Assembly: GCA_050014095.1 (NCBI GenBank)
Contig: JBEKDZ010000001.1
Coordinates: 186,001 to 250,000, forward strand
DNA length: 64,000 nt
Direction of reading: 5' to 3'
Source of the DNA: RBG-13-51-18 sp050014095
Lineage (GTDB): Bacteria; Chloroflexota; Dehalococcoidia; Dehalococcoidales; RBG-16-60-22
Below, piece by piece: positions 27,161 through 34,236 of the stretch. The position numbers were made by a program, and so were the translations under genes. The notes under the pieces are model-generated. The model made no database searches. It worked only from the letters and a program-made list of their open reading frames with translations, and was not told the DNA's origin. Positions within the stretch are counted from its first letter, which is position 1. Every line of letters starts with the position of its first letter.

Positions 27161-27928
27161 CTACTCCCTGTTCATATCATGTATCACTTTAATCCCGATG
27201 AGTGTAAGATCAGGATTCACTTTATCGATGGCTTTCGTTTCTTTAGCGATAATATCAGCATAGCCGCCGGTCGCTACTACCATCGCCTTTTCCCCCAACT
27301 CCTTCTGTATCCGGCTCACGATACCCTCGATTAGCCCCGCCCACCCGAAAATCAGCCCCGACTGCATAGAGGTTTGTGTATTATCGCCGATAGCTTTTTT
27401 CGGTTTCGCCAGTTCCACTCTTGGGAGGGCTGCCGTACGTGTATATAGCGCCTCGGCGGAAATTCCCAGCCCTGGTGCGATTACTCCACCTAAGTAATCC
27501 CCACCTTTAGAAACAATAGCGAAGGCGGTTGCCGTTCCCAACGCCACCACGATTATCGGCGGTTTATAAAGATGAAGCGCTGCCGCCGCGTTAGCAATCA
27601 GGTCGGCTCCTACCTCCCGGGGATTAGGATAACGTATGCGTACCCCCGTTTTTACTCCGGGACCTACCACCAGCGGCTTGATGTTGAAATATCTCTCGAA
27701 CAGTTCATTGAACGTTGTCACCAGCGGCGGGACGACGCAGCTCATAGCGCCTTCTTTAATATCCTTAAAATCTATGCCCTGGTGCTTGAGCAGGTTGAGC
27801 AGCATGACGGCATATTCGTCCGCCATTCGCTGCACGCCTGTTGAGATGCGCCAGGTCGCCCGCAGTTTATCCCCGTCGAACATGCCTATTTTAATATTCG
27901 TATTAGCGATATCGAAAGCCAGCAGCAT
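27161..27928 (-). CDS. coaX: Type III pantothenate kinase
   Basis: 255 aa, ASKHA fold. It starts MLLAFDIANTNIKIGMFDG (Asp6 in the phosphate-1 loop). Asp109 of the GAD motif is kept, but the following Arg seen in most members is Leu. The usual DFGTATTFD phosphate-2 loop reads ALGTATAFA, losing its Asp. The rest (GGVIAPGLGISAEALYTRTAALP, VATGG) is normal. It catalyses the first CoA step. GGAGGG precedes the ATG; it sits between the NAD(P)HX repair gene and coaBC. Confidence 0.9.
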   Translation of the reverse strand: MLLAFDIANTNIKIGMFDGDKLRATWRISTGVQRMADEYAVMLLNLLKHQGIDFKDIKEGAMSCVVPPLVTTFNELFERYFNIKPLVVGPGVKTGVRIRYPNPREVGADLIANAAAALHLYKPPIIVVALGTATAFAIVSKGGDYLGGVIAPGLGISAEALYTRTAALPRVELAKPKKAIGDNTQTSMQSGLIFGWAGLIEGIVSRIQKELGEKAMVVATGGYADIIAKETKAIDKVNPDLTLIGIKVIHDMNRE

Positions 27929-27941
27929 ATTTCCCTCCTCG

Positions 27942-29492
27942 TCAACTCCCGTTCTTCAGTTGTTTTATTACGAGCGGCAGCGCCGGCAGCAGGTCGGAGG
28001 CAATCATGCCGGTGTCGCCTATCTCATCCCTAATTTTATCACCGGCAGCCCCGTGCAGGTAGACCCCCAGCGATGCCGCGTCGAAAGATTCCAGCCCCTG
28101 CGCTTTTAGTCCGGCGATGGTTCCCGCCAGCACATCGCCCGTACCCGCCGAAGCCAGCCCAGGATTGGCGAAAGGACTGACCCGGCATTTGCCGTTAGCC
28201 AAGGCAATCACGGTAAAAGCCCCCTTCAGCACGACGGTTTTTTGCCACTTCGCGGCGAATGTAAGAGCGATGCCTACGCGGTCCGACTGCACCTCATCGA
28301 TGGTTAGTCCCGTAAGCCTCGCCATTTCGCCGGGGTGGGGGGTTATTATCGTACCATCTGGTATCTGCCGCCACCATTCCGGCAGTCTGGTAAGTATGTT
28401 CAGTCCATCGGCGTCGATGACCAGCGGCGGCAGGTCTTTCTTTAATAGCAGACGGCTTAAGAACTCCACCGTCGCCGGATTTTGACCCAGTCCACAGCCG
28501 ATTAGCAAGGCATTGTATTGTTGACACTGTTTGTGGATTATTTCCGCGCCTTCTACCGAGATAATACCTGGTTTGGACTCCGGCAAGGGCAGATAAGTTA
28601 CCTCGGCGAACCTGGAAGCGATAATCGATTGCAGGCTGGCAGCGGTGGCCAGCTTGACCAGCCCCGCCCCCACCCGCATCGCCCCGCTGCAGGCAAGGAA
28701 GGCGGCGCCGATATAGTTAATCGACCCCGCGTTTATCAGTACCCGCCCGAAAGTGCCTTTATTTGAATTTAGCGGGCGTAAAGGGAGAGTTTTAGCCGCC
28801 CACTCTGCGGTGAGCAACTCGATGTTAATGTCATCCGCCAGCGTTTCGGGGATGCCGATATCGACTATCTTTATTTTGCCCGCCCTCTCCGCCGCAGGAA
28901 ATTTATAGAGTCCCATCTTGGGGAAAGCCAGCGTCACCGTCAGGTCTGCATAAGGGCAAGCGGGGTCGATAGCGCCTGTGTCCGAGTCCATGCCCGACGG
29001 TAAATCTACGGCGATAACGCTGAACTTGCGCGTTTGCTTTACAGAGTTTACTTTCTCCAACACCTGCTTGAATAAGCCCTCCAGCGGCCGCATCTTGCCG
29101 GTACCCAGCAAGGCGTCTATTACACAGGTAGCGGTACTTAATAAGTTATCGAGCTTTTTCAGGTTTTTATCCTCTTTAGCTTCTATGCATGTTATGCCGC
29201 TTTCCCATACCAACTTTAAATATTCGTCATCGACAGACCTATCGGCGCAAAGATAAACGCCGACTTTAATACCCAATCCGTTAAGATAGAGTGATGCCAC
29301 CAAACAATCCCCGCCATTATTCCCCCCGCCAATCAGGCAAAGGACATGCTGTTTCTTTAGCGTCCCCAGGTAGTCCCGCGTTGCTTCCGCCACAGCTTTG
29401 CCCGCGTTCTCCATCAGCACGTTCACCGGTTTGCCTAGTTGCGTGCACTCCCGGTCTATCTTCCTCATTTGTTCGGCAGTAACGATTTTCAT
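27942..29492 (-). CDS. nnr: Bifunctional NAD(P)H-hydrate epimerase / ADP-dependent dehydratase
   Basis: 516 aa, a two-domain fusion. The YjeF_N epimerase (about 1-215) has GGGNNGGDCLVA and DALLGTG. The C-terminal ribokinase-like dehydratase (about 225-516) has ITPHPGEMARL, VLKGAFTVI and the catalytic GLASAGTGDVLAGTIAG. It repairs damaged NADHX and NADPHX. The catalytic Asp of the dehydratase (GTGDVL) is present. It has its own promoter and heads the coaX-coaBC run. Confidence 0.94.
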   Translation of the reverse strand: MKIVTAEQMRKIDRECTQLGKPVNVLMENAGKAVAEATRDYLGTLKKQHVLCLIGGGNNGGDCLVASLYLNGLGIKVGVYLCADRSVDDEYLKLVWESGITCIEAKEDKNLKKLDNLLSTATCVIDALLGTGKMRPLEGLFKQVLEKVNSVKQTRKFSVIAVDLPSGMDSDTGAIDPACPYADLTVTLAFPKMGLYKFPAAERAGKIKIVDIGIPETLADDINIELLTAEWAAKTLPLRPLNSNKGTFGRVLINAGSINYIGAAFLACSGAMRVGAGLVKLATAASLQSIIASRFAEVTYLPLPESKPGIISVEGAEIIHKQCQQYNALLIGCGLGQNPATVEFLSRLLLKKDLPPLVIDADGLNILTRLPEWWRQIPDGTIITPHPGEMARLTGLTIDEVQSDRVGIALTFAAKWQKTVVLKGAFTVIALANGKCRVSPFANPGLASAGTGDVLAGTIAGLKAQGLESFDAASLGVYLHGAAGDKIRDEIGDTGMIASDLLPALPLVIKQLKNGS

Positions 29493-29519
29493 GTTCGTTT
29501 ATAGCTCTCCGATGCATTG

Positions 29520-29548
29520 AGTGTAGCAATATTCGTGACTACGGTCAA
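29520..29548 (-). promoter_or_regulatory. Sigma-70 promoter of the nnr-coaX-coaBC genes
   Basis: TTGACC (29548-29543), 17-bp spacer, TACACT (29525-29520); predicted start about 29513, some 21 nt before the ATG. Confidence 0.65.
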
Positions 29549-29578
29549 GAGAGCACACTATGAAACACATATAAAAAC

Positions 29579-29689
29579 GTCATTCCAGCGTAGGCTGGAA
29601 TCCATACATAATTTCAGCAGGATGTTTATCACAGACAATGGATTCTGGCCCTCGGGCTGAGTTCGGGCTGAAGCCTTCGCCAGAATGAC
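29579..29689. repeat. Composite inverted repeat, larger form
   Basis: GTCATTC and GAATGAC ends enclose a CCAGCGTAGGCTGG hairpin, an ATTTCAGC..GATG..TATC core and a GGATTCTGGCC..GCCAGAATG hairpin. The same core and ends recur at 33444-33568, so the two are copies of one element. Confidence 0.75.
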
Positions 29690-29755
29690 ATTGTTAACTG
29701 TATACTATTAACCAACAACTAATAACTATCAACTAAAAACTCCATAAATTAGAAC

Positions 29756-29784
29756 TTGTGTTCTTTTTAAAAAAGTGGTAAAAT
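29756..29784 (+). promoter_or_regulatory. Sigma-70 promoter of uvrA
   Basis: TTGTGT, 17-bp spacer, TAAAAT; predicted start about 29791, giving a leader of only about 15 nt. No LexA-type palindrome could be confirmed in it. Confidence 0.6.
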
Positions 29785-29805
29785 GTTGGTTAGAGGTTTT
29801 TCAAT

Positions 29806-32640
29806 ATGTCGGCCGATTTCATCATCATTAAAGGCGCCCGCGAGCACAACTTAAAAAATATCGATGTCGTTATCCCGCGGGATAAGCTCGTCGTCATTAC
29901 CGGCGTCTCTGGCTCCGGTAAAAGTACTCTCGCCTTCGATACTATCTATGCCGAGGGTCAGCGCCGCTATGTGGAGTCCCTCTCCGCTTACGCCCGCCAG
30001 TTCTTAGGCAGGATGGAAAAGCCGGATGTCGACTTCATCGGCGGGTTGAGTCCAGCCATATCTATCGACCAGAAGGGACCCAGCAAAAATCCCCGGTCCA
30101 CCGTCGGCACGGTCACGGAAATCTACGACTATCTCCGTCTGCTCTTCGCCAGGGTGGGGCATCCGCATTGTCCCCAGTGCGGACGGGAAATCACTATTCA
30201 GTCGGTGCAGCAAATCGTCGACGCCGTCCAGAAGCTGCCCCAGGGGAGCCGCATTATGGTGCTGGCGCCTATCGTTACCGACCGTAAGGGCGAGTATCAA
30301 AGTATCTTTGATGACCTGCGTAAGCAGGGCTACGCCCGCGTCCGCGTTGACGGCGAGGTGCACGACCTTTCGGATAACATCCCCCTCGATAAATATAAAA
30401 AACACTCTATCGCCGTCGTGGTGGATAGGCTCGTCGTCGGTGATAGCGGTAACCGCACCCGTATCTCGGACTCTGTTGAGACGGCGCTGAAATTAGGCGG
30501 CGGTACCGTGCTGGTGTCCATCGTCGGCGGCGAGGAAATGCTCTTCTCCGAACACCTTGCCTGCGTCCACTGCGGCATCAGCCTCGGCGAAATCGCCCCC
30601 CGCACCTTTAGCTTTAATAATCCCCACGGCGCCTGCCCCTCCTGCACCGGGCTGGGCTTTAAACAGATTGTCGACCCTGACCTCGTTATCAACAAGGAAC
30701 TCTCCATTCTACAGGGGGCTATCATCCCCTGGGCGACGCATAACTGGTATCTCTGGCGCGTCCGGCAGTTGGCCAGGACTTATGATTTTTCGCTGGAAAC
30801 CCCCCTTAAAAACATCAATAAAGAAGCTTTACATGTCCTTCTTTACGGCGAGGGCGGGCCGGTGCGTACTTACCACCGTTTCGGCCGGATTGTCCGCCGC
30901 ACTGAGGGTTTTGAAGGTATCATCAACGCTCTGGAGCGTGTCCACCACGATACACAATCCGAGGGTTCACGTGAAAATTACGAGCGTTATATGGTTTATA
31001 AGCCCTGTGAGGAGTGCAACGGCAAGCGTCTTAAGCCGGAATCTTTAGCCGTATTAATCGGCGATAAAAATATCATGGACGTCTGTGAAATGCCCATCAC
31101 GCAGTCGTTGGAGTGGACTGACTTTATCGCGAAGAAAGTCCTCACCGAGCGCGAGATGATGATTGCCCAGCAGATTCTCAAAGAAATCCGCACGCGCCTC
31201 GGCTTTCTTAAAGACGTGGGACTGGACTATCTTTCTACCGCCCGTGCCTCGATGACCTTAAGCGGCGGGGAATCCCAGCGTATCCGCCTCGCCACCCAGA
31301 TTGGCAGCGGCTTGATGGGCGTGCTCTATGTCTGTGACGAGCCCACCGTCGGCCTTCACCCCGCCGACGACTATAGACTGATTCAGACGATGCAGCGACT
31401 GCGCGACTTAGGCAATACTATCCTAGTCGTCGAGCATGATGAGGCAATGATGCGCGCCGCCGACCATATTATCGATATGGGCCCCGGCGCCGGCGAACGC
31501 GGCGGCTATATCGTCGCTACCGGCACTCTGGACGATATTTTAAAGAACGAAAAATCCCTGACCGGTCAATATTTAAGCGGCGCCAAGCAGATTCCTCTCC
31601 CCGCCACCCGCCGTGCCGGCAACGGCAAAGAGCTGGTTATCAAAGGCGCCCGCCAGAATAATTTGAAAAATATCGATGTCTCCATCCCGCTCGGCAGGTT
31701 CGTCTGCATTACCGGCGTATCCGGCAGCGGCAAAAGCACTTTAGTCGATGAGATTCTCTACCACAAGCTGGCGCAGATATTCTATCGCGCTAAAGAGCGC
31801 GCCGGCGCTTGCGACGCTATCCTCGGACTGGAACACATTGATAAAGTCATTAACATCGACCAGTCGCCTATCGGGCGTACCCCCCGCTCCAACCCCGCCA
31901 CCTATACCGGCGCCTTCGGCCCCATGCGCGAGCTTTTCGCCACTCTGCCGGAAGCTCGCCTGCGCGGCTACGGACCCGGTCGCTTTTCCTTTAACGTTAA
32001 AGGCGGTCGCTGCGAGGCTTGCGGCGGCGAGGGATATATCCAGATTGAGATGCAGTTCCTACCGGATGTCACCGTCCCCTGTGAGGTCTGCAAAGGCAAG
32101 CGCTATAACACCGAGGCGCTGGAAATTAAATTCAAAGGCAAGAACATCGCCGAGGTGCTGGATATGACGGTAGCCCAGGCGTTGAATTTTTTCGAGAACA
32201 TACCGAGCCTGAAAAACAAGCTTACCACGCTGGACGACGTTGGACTGGGCTATATTCACCTGGGTCAGCCCGCGCCTACACTTTCCGGCGGCGAGGCGCA
32301 AAGAGTCAAGCTCGCTACGGAACTTTCGCGCCGCTCCACCGGTGCCACCCTTTATATCTTAGATGAGCCCACCACCGGCCTCTCTTTTGAAGATATAGCG
32401 GCTCTATTGAGGGTGCTTCAAAGATTGGTGGACGCCGGCAATACGGTAGTCGTCATCGAGCACCACCTGGACGTCATTAAAAACGCCGACTATATTATCG
32501 ACCTGGGACCCGGCGCTGGCGATAAAGGTGGCTACGTGGTTGCCACCGGCACGCCGGAAGAGGTCACCCGCATGAAAAAGTCGGCTACCGGCGAGTATTT
32601 GAAAAGGGTGCTAAAGGGCGAAAGTGCGAATAAGGCATAA
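29806..32640 (+). CDS. uvrA: Excinuclease ABC subunit A
   Basis: 944 aa, two ABC ATPase halves. Both Walker A loops read TGVSGSGKST (near residues 33 and 637) and both signature motifs LSGGE are present. Zinc modules are seen in CVHCG..CPSC and CEACGG..CEVCKGKRY. It scans DNA for damage and loads UvrB in nucleotide excision repair. Neither uvrB nor uvrC is in the window. Full length, no odd features. Confidence 0.97.
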   Translation: MSADFIIIKGAREHNLKNIDVVIPRDKLVVITGVSGSGKSTLAFDTIYAEGQRRYVESLSAYARQFLGRMEKPDVDFIGGLSPAISIDQKGPSKNPRSTVGTVTEIYDYLRLLFARVGHPHCPQCGREITIQSVQQIVDAVQKLPQGSRIMVLAPIVTDRKGEYQSIFDDLRKQGYARVRVDGEVHDLSDNIPLDKYKKHSIAVVVDRLVVGDSGNRTRISDSVETALKLGGGTVLVSIVGGEEMLFSEHLACVHCGISLGEIAPRTFSFNNPHGACPSCTGLGFKQIVDPDLVINKELSILQGAIIPWATHNWYLWRVRQLARTYDFSLETPLKNINKEALHVLLYGEGGPVRTYHRFGRIVRRTEGFEGIINALERVHHDTQSEGSRENYERYMVYKPCEECNGKRLKPESLAVLIGDKNIMDVCEMPITQSLEWTDFIAKKVLTEREMMIAQQILKEIRTRLGFLKDVGLDYLSTARASMTLSGGESQRIRLATQIGSGLMGVLYVCDEPTVGLHPADDYRLIQTMQRLRDLGNTILVVEHDEAMMRAADHIIDMGPGAGERGGYIVATGTLDDILKNEKSLTGQYLSGAKQIPLPATRRAGNGKELVIKGARQNNLKNIDVSIPLGRFVCITGVSGSGKSTLVDEILYHKLAQIFYRAKERAGACDAILGLEHIDKVINIDQSPIGRTPRSNPATYTGAFGPMRELFATLPEARLRGYGPGRFSFNVKGGRCEACGGEGYIQIEMQFLPDVTVPCEVCKGKRYNTEALEIKFKGKNIAEVLDMTVAQALNFFENIPSLKNKLTTLDDVGLGYIHLGQPAPTLSGGEAQRVKLATELSRRSTGATLYILDEPTTGLSFEDIAALLRVLQRLVDAGNTVVVIEHHLDVIKNADYIIDLGPGAGDKGGYVVATGTPEEVTRMKKSATGEYLKRVLKGESANKA

Positions 32641-32712
32641 TAATTAGCGTCTTATCCTATTAAAAGGAGGAAGGAAAAACCATCTGTAATTTAATGGGAA
32701 TTTTAAAGTATT

Positions 32713-33339
32713 ATGTTTCCAAACAAAACTCGAAAAATTCGCATTTGCTTATTTTGGAAAGGTAACTACTATTCTTTTTGTTGGATAGAGTTACTAAAAG
32801 ATGGTTCATTTTCTCTTGGTTTTCTATCTAAAGTTTTCAAGTTTACGGAGTACGGCACGGCTAGACTCCGTGATGGATATTTCTCTGGTCATGTAAAGAC
32901 TCTCACTAGTGGAAATCTGAACATTAATGATGCAAAAAGTCCTCATGTTACTTTTCACACACCGCATATTGAGCAAAATAGCGGCATTGTACACATGGTC
33001 GCAGAAAATGGTGAAATTGATCAGCTGGAGCTCAACTGGTTCCCAGTAAGAAAAGTTGACACACTGCTCTATGCATATTCGGGTAATATTGCAAAGCTGG
33101 ATAGAGATAAGAAAAAGAAGTCGCGATATCAGATTGTCAATGTTCCATCTGACGTGCAATGTTTAAGAATGGAGTTAATGATATATCCTCGAGTCCCAAA
33201 ATATCCTAAGCCGCCAAAGATAATACATAACCCTAGCGCTATAGCTAACATTCATGGCGGGTGTCCTGACTATATGTTGAGTTGTTGTTTCTACAAAAAT
33301 GCAGTGGTAGAGCCACAATTCTATTTTGCTTCAGAATAG
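32713..33339 (+). CDS. Orphan protein of unknown function, AT-rich
   Basis: 208 aa with a markedly AT-rich sequence, unlike uvrA next to it. It mixes aromatic-rich strands (ICLFWKGNYYSFCWIELL) and a KKKKSR stretch, with paired cysteines SCC near the end. No signal peptide, membrane helix or catalytic motif recognised. There is no SD before its ATG; an unused AGGAGGAAGGA lies about 45 nt upstream. Likely acquired by transfer. A short ORF in another frame overlaps the start, so the true start may differ. Confidence 0.55.
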   Translation: MFPNKTRKIRICLFWKGNYYSFCWIELLKDGSFSLGFLSKVFKFTEYGTARLRDGYFSGHVKTLTSGNLNINDAKSPHVTFHTPHIEQNSGIVHMVAENGEIDQLELNWFPVRKVDTLLYAYSGNIAKLDRDKKKKSRYQIVNVPSDVQCLRMELMIYPRVPKYPKPPKIIHNPSAIANIHGGCPDYMLSCCFYKNAVVEPQFYFASE

Positions 33340-33443
33340 TTAATGGCAGAGTTTTGGGTGGGTAAGTATAAAATTAATTGTTTCTTCACTACTTGGTCAA
33401 TTGTAAGTGCAAGAAATCAGCAGTCCTACCCCCTTTCCCCCCT

Positions 33444-33568
33444 GTCATTCTAGCCCCGTATCGGTGTACGGGTTCACCGTGAACTTGGTAAACTCCGGCT
33501 GGAATCCATTTTAGAAATTCAGCGAGATGATTATCCCTGAAATAGATTCTGGCCTTCGCCAGAATGAC
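33444..33568. repeat. Composite inverted repeat, larger form (second copy)
   Basis: GTCATTC/GAATGAC ends as at 29579-29689, the same ATTCAGCGAGATGATTATC-type core and the ATTCTGGCCTTCGCCAGAAT hairpin. The left arm has gained a CCCGTA..TACGGGTTCACCGTGAAC insertion like the block at 13680. Confidence 0.75.
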
Positions 33569-33590
33569 ATTCTAATATATTGGCTCTCCC

Positions 33591-33619
33591 CCGTCATTCC
33601 CGAGTAATCGGGAATCCAG
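33591..33619. repeat. REP-like hairpin
   Basis: CCGTCATTCCCGA-gtaa-TCGGGAATCCAG, matching the left arm of the element at 3208-3280. Confidence 0.75.
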
Positions 33620-33667
33620 TTCCCCTTTTCCCTCTCAAAATCTTTTCGTCCTAGTACTGTCTCTTCA

Positions 33668-33696
33668 TTGTTATAGCTAAAAAAACAGCCTATACT
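33668..33696 (+). promoter_or_regulatory. Sigma-70 promoter of the 33762 gene
   Basis: TTGTTA, 17-bp spacer, TATACT. A second extended -10 (TGGTATACT, 33709-33717) follows and may be used instead. Confidence 0.6.
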
Positions 33697-33761
33697 ATAG
33701 TTAAAGCATGGTATACTTTTAGAACTACCAACATAAGTATTAGCTAGAATGGTACATTAGT

Positions 33762-34220
33762 ATGAATGAAATCAGTCAACCTGATGCCTGCGTGAAAAGT
33801 ACCGCCTTTGGCCAGTTTATACGAAGGCGTCTATTCCCTGTCAATAAATATGATTTGCTGGTTAATGCACCCGAAGCTTTAGCTAAAACAAACGATAGCT
33901 CCAAAACGGCGAGAGAATCTGGTTTTAAGTTCAAATCCCGCGACAGCGGACGGGAGTTCTTCGTAGACGCTAAATATCTTATCGGGGACTCCAATGCGTC
34001 GGTTGAATGGTGCCAGCCTTTCGAGTTCAAGAGATATCTCGAGATGGATAACAAAATGCCAGTTTATATCTTAATTGGTGACGGCCCGCAGCCGGCAGCG
34101 CCGCAACGTGTATTTATGTTCCCGCTAAAAAGTATCAGATTCAACAGAGTGTTACACTCATATATACAAAAATACAAAATCTCCACCACCCGCAGTGTGG
34201 ATGAAAAAGAGCTGTCATAG
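33762..34220 (+). CDS. PD-(D/E)XK nuclease-like protein, function unknown
   Basis: 152 aa. A run FKSRDSGREFFVDAKYLIG places Asp69-Ala-Lys71 at the position of the D/ExK half of a PD-(D/E)XK nuclease. It is followed by EWCQPFEFKRY and a strand MPVYILIGDG, then VFMFPLKSI. This order (strand-DxK-helix with Gln/Lys-Arg-Tyr-strand) is that of small nuclease-fold proteins. Identification is by pattern only. It has its own promoter and is convergent with sbcC, 16 nt apart. Mixed base composition. Confidence 0.5.
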   Translation: MNEISQPDACVKSTAFGQFIRRRLFPVNKYDLLVNAPEALAKTNDSSKTARESGFKFKSRDSGREFFVDAKYLIGDSNASVEWCQPFEFKRYLEMDNKMPVYILIGDGPQPAAPQRVFMFPLKSIRFNRVLHSYIQKYKISTTRSVDEKELS

Positions 34221-34236
34221 TGCGTAGGCGGGTCGC

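Larger units (their letters stand above)
29493..29805. other. Divergent intergenic region between nnr and uvrA
   Basis: A 313-nt non-coding region holding the nnr promoter (29520-29548, minus), a 111-bp composite repeat (29579-29689), AT-rich TTAACTGT..ACTAT words to about 29740 and the uvrA promoter (29756-29784). Confidence 0.7.
33340..33761. other. Repeat-filled intergenic region
   Basis: 422 nt without a gene. It contains a composite repeat (33444-33568), a second REP hairpin (33591-33619) and a promoter for the following gene (33668-33696). The first 100 nt hold nothing recognisable. Confidence 0.65.
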
